Below, piece after piece: positions 48,165-60,882 of a stretch of DNA of 64,000 nucleotides. Where the stretch lies: the NCBI GenBank assembly GCA_036365145.1, contig JAEOAD010000024.1:10882501-10946500 (forward strand), written 5' to 3'. Numbering within the stretch: the first letter of the stretch is position 1; the number at the start of each line of letters is the position of its first letter. The DNA is from Orientallactaga sibirica (taxonomy: Eukaryota; Chordata; Mammalia; Rodentia; Dipodidae). Position numbers and translations under genes: made by a program. The notes under the pieces are model-generated. The model did not search any database. It was not told where the DNA came from and saw only the letters and a list, made by a program, of their open reading frames with translations.

Positions 48165-49147
48165 ACTTGAGCAACACATAAACTCAGGATGCAAAAACTG
48201 GAACATTATAATACAAGAAACACAAAGAATCAAGACAATAGAATCCCACCAAAACTTATAAATCCATCAGAAATCACCTCCAATGAAACGGTTTTAGATG
48301 AAATATCTGACATATATTAAAAAAATGATTTTATCTATACTCAAAGAAATCATAGAATAAAACAAAGGCATAAAAGAAGAAAACAAACACCTGAAGGAAT
48401 CCCAAGAGAACACAGAAAACCAGCTTAATGAAATAAGAAGGTTTCTATTAGACATGAGTACAAAAATAGAAATACTGGAGAAAATCCAGGCAGAAATACT
48501 AGCACTGAAAAACACAGTAAGTCAAATAAAAACTCTGGAAGCCTCGCCAGTAGAATTGATGAAGGAGATAACAGAATATCTAAACTAGAAAACCAGGGGG
48601 CAGATATAATACAGGCTAACAAAGAGAAACACAAGCAAATAGGAAGGTATGAATATGAATTTCTAGATATTTGGATCACTATGAAAAGATCAAACATAAG
48701 AATTCAAAGTATAGTAGAAAGAGACAAATTTCAACCCAAAGGCTTATTAGTTGTTTTCACTAAAACTGTAGAAGAAAGTTTTCCCCAAATTGGGAAAGAA
48801 ATGCAGATGAAGATATAGGATGTTTTAGAACACAAAACAGACAAAACCTGGAAAGAACCATTCCTTGCCCTTTTATAATTAAACTACTAAACATGCACAG
48901 CAAAGAAAATATATTGAAAGTAGTGAGAGAGAAAAATCTAGTCACTCATAAAGACAAACCCATCAGTATAACAGCAGATTACTCAACACAAATTTTAAAA
49001 GCCAGAAGGGCTTGGAATGACGTATTCAAAATTCTGAAAGATAACTCTCAACAAAGATTGCATTATCCTGCAAAGCTATCTATCCAAATAGAAGGAGAAA
49101 TGAGGACATTCCACAACACAAACAGGCTAGGAATTTATGACAACTAA
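48165..49147 (+). pseudogene. L1 ORF1 relic
   Basis: ORF1p is the trimeric RNA-binding chaperone of LINE-1. The first part has a polar, Lys/Glu/Gln-rich, coiled-coil-like composition (about 48290-48600). An RRM-like segment follows around 48680-48860 (KRSNIRIQ). The C-terminal domain is an open 84-codon stretch at 48893-49147, with ENILKVVREK, ITADYSTQILKARRAWNDVF and YPAKLSIQIEGEMRTF. In-frame stops and shifts upstream (for example after KEMQMKI) mean no full protein can be made. Confidence 0.85.
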
Positions 49148-49324
49148 GCCAGCTCTACAAAAAATACTTGAAGGAATCCTTCATGCTGAAGAGTAAGCAA
49201 AGCACACATGTCAGGAAACAGGAAAAAATAAAGCATATTCAAATAACAGTTAAAACAAGAGAGTAAGGGGAAAATAGGAAGCACTACAAAACAAGAACAA
49301 AAGCAAGAATAAACATATACCTTT

Positions 49325-50854
49325 CAATAATAACTTTTAATATCAATGACTTAACCAAAAGACACAGGTTTGCAGACTGGATTTAAAGGCAGGATCCTGC
49401 TTTTTCTGTCTACAGGAAACTCATCTCTCAATAAAAGATCAACACCTAATTACGGTGAAAGGATGGAAAACAATGTTTCAAGCAAATGGGCCTGGGAAAC
49501 AAACAGGTACTAATATCTGACAGGATAGAATTTAAACTAAATTAGTGAGGAAAGATAAAGAAAGTCACATTGTGCTGATTAAAGAAACACTCCAACAGGA
49601 GGATATTACAATCCTAAACATATATGCACCTAACACGGGGGCTCCTAATTTCACCAAATAAAGACTAAAAGGTCACAGATAACACCAAACACGATTGTAG
49701 TAGGTGACTTTAATACCCCACTCTCATCAATTAACAGGTCACCCTGGCAATAAATGAACAGAGAGACATCTGGATTAAATGATGTCATGGAACAAATGGA
49801 CCTAACAGATATCTACAGACCTTTCAACCCAAACACTGTAGAATATGCCTTTTCTCTGCAGCATATGGAACATTCTCCAAAATAGAACATATATTAGGAC
49901 ACAAAGCAAATTATAAAAAATACATAAAAATTGAAATAATCCCTTTTACTCTATCTGACCACAATGGGATTAAAGTACTAATTAGCAACAAGAAAAACTA
50001 CAGGGCATATAGAAATTCCTGGAGACTAATCAGTACACTATTGAATGATGAATGGGTGATTGAAGAAATCAAAGGGGCAATCAATACATTCATAGAATCA
50101 AATGATGGTGAGGATACACTTACCAAAAACCTCTGGGACATAATGAAGGCATCCTAAGAGGGAAATTTATAGCTATCTGTGCCTATATTAGGGAATTAGA
50201 AAGTTCACAAGTAAGCAATTTAATGCTTCACTGTAAGGCCTTGGAAAAAGAATAACAATGCAAATCCAAAATCAGTAGATGGAAAGAAATAATAAAGATT
50301 AGGGCAGAAATTAATGAAATGGGCACCAAAAAAAAAAAAAAATCCAAACAATCAATGAAACAAAGAGTTGATCCTTGGAAAGGATAAACAAGATTGATAA
50401 ACACTTAGTAAATCTGACCAGAAGAGAGAAGAGACAAAAATTAATAAAATTAGAGATGAAAAAGTCACTACTAAAACAAACACCAATGAAATTCAGAAAA
50501 TCTTAAGGGCATACTTTAAGAATATATATGCCTCTAAGTTTGAAAATCTGAAAGAAATGGATGATTTACTTGATTTATATGACCTACCAAATTAAATCAA
50601 TATGAGATAAACCATTTAAATAAACCTATAACAAGTACAGAGATCCAAGCAGTTATAAAAAGTCTCCCAACTAAAAAAATAAAATAAAATAAATAAAAAA
50701 ATCCAGGCCCAAATGGATTCACTGGTGAATGTTACTGAACATCCATGAAAGTACTCAAACTTTTCCATAAAATAGAAAAGGAAGGAATTTTACCAAACCC
50801 TTGTATGAATCCAGCATCACACTGATACCAAAACCAGACAAAAAGAGAACAAAA

Positions 50855-50906
<52 letters not shown>

Positions 50907-53140
50907 AAATTACAAACAAATGTCCCCATGAACATAGATGCAAAAATTCTCAACAAAATATTGGCAAACAGAATACAATAATATATGAGAAAGATTATTC
51001 ACCCTGTCCAAGTATTCTTTATCCCAGAGATGCAGGGATGGTTCAACATGCACAAATTGATAAATGTAATGCACTAAATAAATGGACTAAAGGACAAAAA
51101 CTACATGATTATCTCAATCTATGAAGAAAGGCATTTGACAAAATCCAGCATCCCTTCATGGTATACATCCTACAGAAAAACTGGCAATAGAGGGAACATA
51201 TCTCAGCATAATAAAGGCTATTTATGACAAATCTATAGCCAGGATAATACTAAATAAGAAAATATCTTGAATCTTTTCCACTCAATTCAGGAACAAGACA
51301 AGTGTGTCCATTGTCCCCACTCTTTAATATAGTACTGGAAGTCTTAGCTGTAGCAATAATTCAAGAGACACTCAGAAATGGGATATAAATTGGAAAGGAA
51401 CAGATCAAATTATCATTATTTGCAGATTGTATGATTCTATACATAAAGGACCCTACAGACTTTACCAGCAAATTGTCAGAGCTGATCAGTACTTTTAGCA
51501 ATGTAGCAGGATACAAAATAAGCACACAGAAATTAGTAGCTTTTCTATATACTAACAATAAACACATGGAGGATGAAAGCAGCCAATGTCTCCCATTCAC
51601 AATTTCCTCAAAAAAAGTAAAGTACCTTGGAATAAACCTAACCAAGGAAGTGAAGGATAGCTACAATAAGAAATTTAAAACAGTCAAGCAAGAAATTGCA
51701 GAAAACACTAGGAAATGGAGACACCTCAGGTTCTTGGATTGAAAGAATCAATATTGTGAAAATATCAATCTTACCAAAAGCAATCTACATATTGGATACA
51801 TTGCCCATTAAAATTCCAAAGGCATTTTTCACAGAAATAGAAAAAATATCTTAAAATTCATGTGGAAGCACAAAAATCTTCAAATAGCCAAAATAATTTT
51901 CAGCAGCAAAAATAAGGTTCATGGTATCATCACACACGATTTTAAGCTATATTACAAAGCCATAGTAACAAAAACAGCATGGTACTGGCACAGAGGCAGA
52001 CACATAGGTAGATCAATGGAATAGAATAGAGGACCCAGATGTTAATCGAGGCAGGTACAACCATCTTATTTTTGAAAATAATGCCAAAAAATATTCACTG
52101 GAGAACAGACAGCCTCTCCAAATGTGGTTCTGGGAAACCTAGATGTCTATATGTAGAAGAATGAAAATAGATCCTTGTCTTTCTCGATGCACAAGAATCA
52201 AGTCCAAATGGATCAGGGACCTGAAAAGCAGACCTGAAACTCTGAAACTACTAGAAGAAAAAGTGGAGAAACCCTTCAACATATTGGCATAAGCAATGAA
52301 TATATAAATATGAATATATGAATAAAACCTCTATAACTCAAGAAATAAAACCTCTAATCAACCACTGGGATCTCCTAAAATTAAAAAGCTTTTGTACAGC
52401 AAAACACATTGTGAATAGAGCAAAGAGAAGGGGAGAAATACAGAATGGGAGAAAATATTTGCCAGCTATATAGTTGACAGAGGATTAATATCCAGAATAT
52501 ACAAAGAATTCAAAAAACACAACAAGAAATAAAAAAAAAATAAAAATGGGCTATGGAACTAAATAGAGAATTCTCAACACCTAAATATCAAAAAAGTGTA
52601 CTAAATCCTTAACCATCAGGGAAATGCAAATTAAAACTACTTTGAAATTCCATCTCACACCTGTCAGAATGTCTATCATTAAGAAACCAAATGACAATAA
52701 ATGTTGGTGAGGATGTGGAAAATGGGGAACTCTTCTACACTGTTGGTAGGAATGTACTAAGGTACAGCCATTGTGGAAATCATTGTGGAGGTTCTTGAGA
52801 GAGCTAAAAATAGATTTACAATATGATCCAGGTGTAGCACTCCAAGGCATATATCCTAATGACTCTTCTCACGACCTTAGAGATACATGCACAACTGTAT
52901 TTATTGCTGATCTATTCACATAGCTAGGAAATGGAATCAGCCTAGATGTCCCTCAACAGATGAATGAATAATAAAGATGTGGTACATTTACACAATGGAG
53001 TTCTATTTAGTGGTAAAGAATAATGAAATTATGAAATTTTCAGGGAAATGGATGGATCTGGAAAATATTATACTAAGTGATGTAGCCCAGGCCCAGAAAG
53101 CCAAATATTGCATGTTCTCTCTCATATGTGAATCCTAAGT
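49325..53140 (+). pseudogene. L1 ORF2 relic (endonuclease-reverse transcriptase)
   Basis: ORF2p nicks target DNA and reverse-transcribes L1 RNA. Endonuclease landmarks survive: NIYAPN near 49615-49635, VVGDFNTP at 49697-49720 and LSDH at 49951-49962. In the reverse transcriptase, PGPNGFTGE lies near 50705, [15 protein letters not shown] near 51305-51350, and FADC at 51419-51430 stands where active elements have FADD. The frame continues 51431-51742 (KVKYLGINLT) and then shifts at the SWIGRINIV site. The C-terminal region is recognisable to about 53140. A GAAA microsatellite at 50857-50909 lies in the coding part. Numerous stops; dead. Confidence 0.88.
50857..50909. repeat. (GAAA)13 microsatellite inside L1 ORF2
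   Basis: Perfect GAAA units inserted or expanded between the ...IPKPD and the following ORF2 segment. A second A-rich expansion (AAATA units) is at about 50676-50700. Confidence 0.95.
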
Positions 53141-53144
53141 ACAA

Positions 53145-54415
53145 ATGTTTAGATTTCAGTGTGAGCTGGAACCAAAATCTGGTAGCAGAGGTCAGTAATT
53201 TAGAAATAAGTCAATAAGGGAGGGAAGAGAGGGAAGGACCACAGGGAATGGTATTGTATATATGTAAGTAGGAGAACAGATTACAGGGTATGGAATGGAC
53301 TAAGCAAGGTCAGGGGAAGAGATTAAGTGAAGGGTAGGGGGAGGGTCAATCAAAATTAAAGATAATGGCACGTCCAGAAGCCATAGATTGTTACTAGAAA
53401 ATTTTCAGAGCTAGTGATGGGATCCCTTCCAGTGACTTATTGTCCAGGAAGGTCCCTGTTGCAGCAAAAACATTAAAGGCTATTGCCAAGACCCATGGTT
53501 TCCCACGAGGAATAGATGGTAACACCCTATTGCCAAAGACTCCACATGCCTAGGCAGCCAGGTCACTGAGAAATCAAGCTGGAGTTGAGATGAAAACCTT
53601 CTCCCTATAGACCAGCTGACTTAAAGCTGGTATAAGCTGTACTGCATACAGTCCTATGGGAGACAGAAGTCATTAGTGGTGAAAACAGTAGACACTGGAA
53701 GCTTCAGGTTTGGTCAGACAGGCCAAGTGACCAAACAGGTGCAATAGTGACATGTCTGCTCTGGGGGATGCCAACTGCTCTCTAGCAGGACTGGAGGCCA
53801 GCTCTGTGGGAGGGAATACATGCCTGGTACTGAAAACCTAATCAAAATCCTATGGCAGGCAAGGTCATGAGCCTTAGGTGTATAAAACCTCCTCTTGTCT
53901 GTCTAAAGGCATTTATTATGTTCACCAAACTGCCCTGTAAGCACAACACTTAATGTTCATATTTTATTAACACTACTCTCACTTTTGGTTAAAGAAGCTT
54001 TTCTTTTCAAATTGTTATGATTACTGGAATGACCCAAAAGGCAACATAGTGCTGAGAAGAAGTGACAGAAGAGTGTCCAGCACAAAAACATCCCTATAAC
54101 ACCCTCCAAGGCTCAGGATCCATTGCAGAAGAGGTGGTGGAAAGAATGTAATAGGCAACCACTCCTTACAATGCAACTGTCCAGACAGAAATTTACCTCA
54201 ATGTACACGACCTCACATTACCTAGCAATGACTTCACAAGACCCTCATAATAGGAGAAAAGGACGATGACATTATAATAAAAGAGAGGCTAATGGCGAGA
54301 GGGAGGGTATATGCTGGATAATGGAGTTGTGAAGAGGAAAGTGGGGGAGGGGAGGGAATTATGGTTTATTGTCTGTAAGTATACAAGTTGTCAATAAAAT
54401 ATCATACATTAAAGA
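53145..54415 (+). mobile_element. L1 3' UTR
   Basis: Starts after ORF2 with a G-rich stretch (about 53215-53350). It contains ggatgccaactgctctctagc, accaaactgccctgtaagc and gtgtccagcacaaaaacatc, ending gtctgtaagtatacaagttg and caataaaat. Confidence 0.82.
54393..54398 (+). terminator. L1 polyadenylation signal
   Basis: AATAAA directly before the 3' end of the L1, at the same relative place as in the 17.46- and 18.48-kb copies. Confidence 0.75.
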
Positions 54416-54568
54416 AGAAAAAATAGCATATATTATTTAATGAATAACATCGCCAGCCATGTAATCATGGAGTTTTACAATAAATAGTTTGATTGTGTTT
54501 GCCAAGGAGTTTTATATATTCACAACAGGAAGTCCTAGTGTCTTAAGAATCACTTCAATTCCAGTACT

Positions 54569-54727
54569 TTGGACAGCCCATGCATTCATTTTCTATTGAC
54601 AAATATGTTACTATTAGTACAACAGTTTCTTGGACAACTCAGGTATTGATTTACTCTTGAGGAATACGTTACTCCTAGTACAACAGTGCCTTGGACAGCT
54701 CGGGTATTCATTTACTATTGACATATC
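54569..54727. repeat. 61-bp minisatellite, about 2.6 copies
   Basis: ttggacagccca begins at 54569, ttggacaactca at 54630 and ttggacagctcg at 54691, exactly 61 bases apart each time. Each copy continues with a ttca/ttga-ttt-ctattg/ctcttg motif and a gttacT-agtacaacag segment; the third stops after ctattgacatat. Copies differ by scattered substitutions. Confidence 0.93.
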
Positions 54728-54857
54728 TTCCCCCTTCAGTTTCCTTACGTTTAGAGTGTGAATGTGGATTAGCTTCCACCTAGGAACTCACAAGCTTCAG
54801 TTTTGGCGTTCACTGAAGTACATACAGAAGAACTGTAGGAGAACAAACGTTATCTCA

Positions 54858-55158
54858 TGTTGTGGTTTGTGTACAAAATGTTCTCCATACCCCAGGTGTT
54901 TATGATTATGCTCCGTACTCAATCCCCAGCTGGTGGAGCCTTTGTCCTACATAGCCTTAGTGAAGGTGGTCCTTGAGGCTTATTAGTGAAGCCCTACTGT
55001 ACTGGGTGTGCACTAGTTAGTACACAGGGGCTCTGGTATTCTTTACCTGCTATGATGAAGCTTCCCCTTTTAATTTTAACCTGAAATAAGCCCTTCTTTT
55101 CTTAAACTGCTTCTGTTTGGGTGTTTTATCCCCACAATGAAAATAACTGTACCAGCTT
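54858..55158 (+). mobile_element. ORR1-like MaLR LTR
   Basis: ttgtggtttgtgtacaaaatg, caatccccagctggtggagc, gatgaagcttcccc, gaaataagcccttcttttc and gtttgggtgttttatcccc are in the order of rodent ORR1/MT LTRs. No partner LTR. Confidence 0.65.
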
Positions 55159-55159
55159 A

Positions 55160-56335
55160 ATATAGGCATGGACCACACTCACCTGTAGTAGAACTGATGT
55201 TCTCATTTCCCTGCAAGTCTGCAAGAAGGTGCTCAGTGTTCCTAGAGATCTATGCTTTGTGGATCTCCCCATAGCTGCTCTTACATTGTGAATATTCACC
55301 ACTTGTAGCTTGTAATGTAACCATGTGGGAAATCTCTTTCATTGATATAAATCCCTTCAATAACTTGAGATGTCAGTGCCTGACTAATGTTTCCTTTTCC
55401 AACTGCTCTATCCCTAAAATTGAAAACCTATTTATTCTGTTCAGTCTTCTAGTCAATGGAATGACATAGCAGAAAAAGAAAAAAAAAAAAGTGTGTGGTT
55501 TTAGACTGACACCTTGATGGTGCAAGAATGGATAACTAATAGATAGTCATTCTATAGTCTAAGCAGGACCTTTGACACTCAACCCCTAGCCATCCCCAAA
55601 AAGGATTAGAGTGCTCCAGAAAGGTAAAGGTCTTCACATTTAAGCACTTATTCAAAGGAGGACTAAAAATAAGGCAAAATGAAAGTATGTGTGCACACAC
55701 ACATGTAAATATAAACATATATACACATACATGTACATATGCACATATTTTTTATTAGCATATAAGTCAAAAACAAAACAAAACAAAACATATGTCACCT
55801 CCTCAAAGAAAAGAATCTCAGTGGATATGTCATACTAGTTATGTTGTTTTTATAGATAAATAATGAGTAAGCAATGTCCAGAAGAATAAAAGTTAAATGG
55901 CTTTATAACAACTGATTTCCCACTAAAACGAGTAATGTCTAAAGCATGAACATGAGAAATAGAAATCCCATGTTATCATAACCCAAATAAAGACCTGTCA
56001 TGACTGAAATAATGGTGATCATACTAACTGATATATACAGAACAAAGGTGAAAGGCTATTTACAAATTTACAAACTATAAACACTAAAATTTAAGGTACA
56101 CGAGAACTGGCAAATACACTAACAGCAATGCAATGTAAAATAGAGCTACAGTTAAATGGGGCATTTTTCATTATGTATTTCTAAAAAAGGAAAAGATATT
56201 TTTAATCTCACATTCACACAAGAAATTAATATTGTAACAATCTTAATATTTTAAGGATAACTTGTAAAGGAACAGAAAGGGTTTGGATATATGCAATTAA
56301 TATAAAATAAGAACTGAAACCTTTATCAAAAAGAT
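55160..56335. other. No gene seen
   Basis: Contains a CA/TA-rich patch at 55693-55745 and an AAAAC repeat at 55771-55789. Otherwise unrecognised. Confidence 0.5.
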
Positions 56336-56339
56336 AGAG

Positions 56340-56556
56340 GAGGAGTGAAGAGACTGCTTAGTGATTTAGACACTCTCTTCTAAAGCTGAAGGATTGAAGT
56401 TCAATTCCTTAGGACCCATATAAACCAGATGCATAAAGTGTTGCAAGTGTCTAGAGTTAATCTGAGTGGCTGAAGGCCCTGGCATGACCATTCTTTCTCT
56501 CTATGTACACCGCTCTCTCTCTTTCTCTCTCAAATAATAAATAAAAATAAAGTATT
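56340..56556 (+). mobile_element. B2-like SINE with perfect target-site duplication
   Basis: gtgaagagactgcttagtg, gttcaattccttaggaccc, accagatgcataaagtg, CT tract and AAATAATAAATAAAAATAAA. The 12-bp flank aaaaagatagag is at 56328-56339 and 56557-56568. Confidence 0.93.
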
Positions 56557-56812
56557 AAAAAGATAGAGTGATTTGTTAAATAAAAATGTATACAAAACCA
56601 TAAGCCTGATTTAAAAAAATAGACAACATAACTTAATTTCTCTGATTTCAACCTAAATATTAGAAATCTTGAAAAACTATGAAAATTCAACATGTTGGAA
56701 AGTATAGTGCATATAATTAAGCTTGACTTAATAAATTAATAAAAATTACCAACTAAATTATAATCTACATAATAATAGTAAGTTGTCTATAAAGCTTTAA
56801 AAAAATCAGCTA

Positions 56813-56975
56813 AGCCAGGCGTGGTGGTGCACACCTTTAATCCCAGCACTCAGGAGGCAGAAGTAGGGGATTGCCGTGAGTTAGAGGCCACCATGAGACA
56901 ACATAGTGAATTCCAGGTTAGCCTGGGCTAGAGAGAGAGAAAACTTACCTTGAAAAAAAAAAAAAAAAAAAAAAA
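56813..56975 (+). mobile_element. B1 SINE
   Basis: agccaggcgtggtggtgcac to taccttgaaaaaaaa with an A-run at 56953-56975. Flanks aaaaatcagctaa / aaaactcagctaa form the target duplication. Confidence 0.94.
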
Positions 56976-57356
56976 CTCAGCTAAAACACTAGAAAATGAA
57001 AACTTCAAAGTGAGAAAATTTATAAAAGTAACTAAAATAAAAATACATAAAATAATGGATCAGAAATAAATAGTAATTTGAAAGAATAACAAAAGAAAAA
57101 AATACAAATCTATATATGACATATATTTGAATTTGCAATTATATGTACTTTTGCATAAATGTGTTTATATATAAATATACATGTGTTAGTATATATACAG
57201 CTAGTCTTAGAAATACTTACACACAAACATATAGATCAAGGAACTAAAGACAAAGAGAAAGAGAGAGAAAAAAAGGGGGCAATTGGAGATGAAGTATAGA
57301 AATTATGAGGATGTAGACCCCTAAATGATTCAAGATGACAATCATTGATGATTGAG

Positions 57357-57645
57357 GTTTTTTTTTGTTGTTTTTAAAAAATATTTATTATTATTATTTA
57401 TTTATTTTTGGAGAGAGAGACAGAGAGAGATAGACAGAGAGGGACAGGGAGACAGAGATGGGAGCGCCAGCAGTCTCTCAGCTGCAGTGAACAAAATCCA
57501 GATGCGTGCTCCCCCTTGTGGGCAAGTGCGGCATTGTGCCCTTGCCTCACTTTGCATCTGGCTAAACGTGGGACCTGGAGATTGGAACCAGCTTTCTTAG
57601 GCTTAGCAGACAGGCGCCTTATCTGCTAAGCCAACTCTCCAGCCC
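57357..57645 (-). mobile_element. B2-like SINE, long subfamily, with target-site duplication
   Basis: Antisense copy of the longer form: the extra segment ccccttgtgggcaagtgcgg plus cattgtgcccttgcctcac is clear. The head ends ccaactctccagccc. gatgattgag flanks it at 57347-57356 and 57646-57655. Confidence 0.94.
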
Positions 57646-57659
57646 GATGATTGAGTTTT

Positions 57660-58145
57660 GAAAAGGCAGTCCATCATTCAAAGAGAAGGTGGACTGAATG
57701 AGGCTTCCAGATGGTGGTCTTCAAGACAGCCTATTAAAACATACTTTAGATATTTAATGATCCATATAAAAGAAACATACAAATCAACTGAGATGAGAGG
57801 AGATTGTCACAGGATAGTTCAGTACTTATTCTAAGCTTTTACATACACACAAGATTTCATATATACACTTTCTAATCAGAATGAGGATTTGTAGACACCA
57901 ATGCAGAGCACAACACATGGAGGGCTCAGATGCCCTTCTCCTGTAGTTGTGATTTCTCCCTTGTATGTGATTTGCCCTCCCTGTGTACCCATGCCACATA
58001 GTGAGTTACATGATACTTTCATTAGATGGTTCTTCTATCATACCAACACCTTATAAGAAAATATCACTCATATAAGGTCAACCTCTTGGTAGCCAGTTCT
58101 CACGCTGAAAATCCTTCTTTCCATAGAGTAAGATCAAACACAGAA

Positions 58146-58177
<32 letters not shown>

Positions 58178-58870
58178 TTCCTTCCAGTACCTTCTCACCA
58201 TGCAGTGTGAAAAAAAAGACCCATATCTGAGGCTTAAACTACTTCATTACTTATTTTGATATGGTTATATAATCAATGTAGTTTTAACTATAATACTTAT
58301 TACAACCTTGGCATATAGAATTAATTGAACTTTATCTTTTATTCTACCTGTCATCTTGAATTGGCTATTATATTGGATAAGTTGTAATTTTGTATGGCTG
58401 GCCTCATTACCTTTCTTGATTATCTCTTATCACTCGTATTCTTAAAGTTTTAGGAAAACAAATGTCTATATGTGAGTTAATTTATGAATAATAATTTTCT
58501 TTCATGAAAAATATTTAATTTTTTTTATATATAACTTCAGTAAAATATAAATAAATTTAATATATAGTATGAAATCATCACCACCTTTATGTTAGAATAT
58601 TTTTGTTACCCATTAACCCAATTGTCCTCATCCCCTTGCTTATAGCAAACTAATGAAATATGTTTTTTGAATGCTTGGAGCTATTGACATAACTCCATTT
58701 TAAAATATTTAGAATTGAATTATATTATATCATATTTATTTCAACTTCTTTCCATTGAATATAAACCTTGCTTTTATGTGGAACATCTTTTCTTTGTGAA
58801 GCCTGCTTTACTCTGTCTGGTTGAGCTGTATCCCTGACATATGTTACATCTGTCCTCATGAAAGCACTTC
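57660..58870. other. No gene seen
   Basis: A CA-rich patch lies at 58145-58178. The 58535-58760 part may be an ancient LINE 3' end but I could not establish it. Confidence 0.45.
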
Positions 58871-58888
58871 TGAGAAAGACAATCCAAA

Positions 58889-59044
58889 GCCAGGCACGGT
58901 GGTGTACACCTTTAATCCCAGCTCTCAGCTCAAGAGGCAGAGGTAGGAGGATTGCCATGAGTTTGAGGCCACCCTGAGACTACATAGTGAGTTCCAGGTC
59001 AGCCAGCCTGAGCTAGCGTGAGACCATACCTTAAAATATCATAA
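58889..59044 (+). mobile_element. B1 SINE with target-site duplication
   Basis: gccaggcacggtggtgtacac to gagaccataccttaaaatatc. It carries a small internal duplication (gtcagccagcctgagc). Flanks gaaagacaatccaaa (58874-58888) and gaaaaagataatccaaa (about 59045-59061). Confidence 0.93.
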
Positions 59045-59061
59045 GAAAAAGATAATCCAAA

Positions 59062-60700
59062 CCTTCAGTTTTCTGTCATTTCCCTAATTTCCTTGGTTAT
59101 TGCTTAAGACACCCTTTGCCACTGAAGTATAGGGCATTATCAAACTTATAATTATGATAATTCAAGGGACATTGCTTTTATAAATTTTGACACTATTTCC
59201 ATCCCAAAACATGAATTTCTTCAGCTGAGTAAAGACTTTTGGTAGATGACTCCCTGTCTTCATCTCACACTAGAATTTCTGTGTTCCAAACACTTTGTCC
59301 AACTGCATATGGACACAAAAAATTTGATGGCCAACACTGAGGTCTATGTAAATTCTAATGCTGTCCATAAAAAAATCCTAAATGTCTTTTTGTGTTGATG
59401 AAATCTGAGTCATTGTTCATGAGCTGCACCCTCATATAGGCTCTGCTTTGTCAATGTTACGATATCTGGGACTTTCTAAAAATGAATGTGTGACTGGGGT
59501 GAGAAGTGATTCCTTGATTGTATTATACCCTGTGTGTCTCTAATTTAAGGGATTACATGAAGAATTTTCTCTGGCCTGTAAGTAAACACATATGGCATGT
59601 GGATAGGACTATGAGTCAGGAAATAGTGGTTTTGGTGACCAAAGGAAAGAATAAGTGTGTGTGTCTATGTACATCCATATTTGTGTTTCATTGGATGTTT
59701 ACACACTATAATTCACTATTTTATTATTAATTTTAATTTTCAGTTAATTTAATGCTTGTACACTAAAATGTAACAGTTGCATGTTATGAAAAATAAACAT
59801 GTATCCAATATATTATTAAATATTTGTTTTTACCTTTGTAAAATCACACACAAATACAAAATAAACATTTGGTTATGGAGTTCACAGTCTACTTATTTTC
59901 TCAATGTTATTCTGTGATCTCTGCTTAGATTTTCATAAGACTGAAATGAATGCATAATTATTCTCTGCTCACAATATAATCATGGTCATGAGAAAAATTA
60001 TAACTTTCTTAATCCCATCACGTTATAATACTCTACGATCCAAATTAGTTGCTCAAATTTTAGCAACGAAAGCATGTGCTTAACAAATATGGTATCAGTT
60101 GTCTACATATGCTTGTTTACATTTATATGTGAAATAATTAAAATTAAATCAAATTTAGAATTCAGTATTTCAATCAGACTAGGCTCAATGGCCATGTGGG
60201 ATTAGTCTGTACAATATTACGCACTGTAGTTGTGGAATGAGTATGTCTTTACAGAATACTGACTGTCATGTGATAATATTTATGAGATCTTCAACTAAAC
60301 TATATTAATACATGTTAAATAAAACATAATCTTATGATTATTTAATGAATTTTATCCACCAATATCATTAGATACAATTTTAATCATCTACTTTTGTGAT
60401 AGTATTTTTAAATGTTTTCATCATACACGGAAATAGATTATATGATGCATCTTTTAAGAACATTTGTCTTTGTTTAAGATGAATAATGGATGGATGCAGG
60501 CAAGACTCACAGAGAGAGAAAGGGAGAAGTGGGAGAAATCCCATACTGCAGAGTTTGTGGCAGTATGCACACCCTCCTATTCAGAGAGGTGCACAACTGA
60601 GAACTGGTACCTTCTCAGCTATAAGCTGTGAATCATGGGATGAAATTGGACCATGCTGAAGGTCCTAGATAACAAGTACTTATTCTATCATAAAGAATAA
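59062..60700. other. No gene seen
   Basis: AT-rich and unrecognised; no exon signal. Confidence 0.5.
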
Positions 60701-60704
60701 CAGT

Positions 60705-60882
60705 GGGCTGGGAAAATGGCTTAGCAGTTAAGGCATTTGCCTGCAAAGCCTAAGGACTCCGATTTGATTCCCCAGGACCCACCTAAGCCAGATGCACAAG
60801 AGGGCACTCGTGTCTGGACTTCATTTGCAGTGGCTGGAGGCCCTGATGTGCCCATTCTCTATCTATCTGCCTCTCTCAAGGA

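Larger units (their letters stand above)
48060..54415 (+). mobile_element. Nearly full-length, inactive LINE-1
   Basis: About 6.3 kb in one orientation: ORF1 relic, short inter-ORF spacer, ORF2 relic (endonuclease, reverse transcriptase, C-terminal region), a 1.2-kb 3' UTR and a final polyadenylation signal. The 5' UTR appears absent or unrecognisable, so it is probably 5'-truncated near the ORF1 start. Both ORFs are broken by many stops and frameshifts. Its 3' UTR is the family shared by the truncated copies at 16.9 and 18.1 kb, so this copy serves as the local reference. Confidence 0.92.

Noticed and set aside
53215..53350. G-rich stretch as a promoter or CpG island
   Set aside because: It lies in the L1 3' UTR, is purine-rich and has almost no CpG.
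48060..54415. Intact, potentially active LINE-1
   Set aside because: ORF1 and ORF2 contain many stops and shifts, the RT active site reads FADC, and the 5' UTR is not seen.
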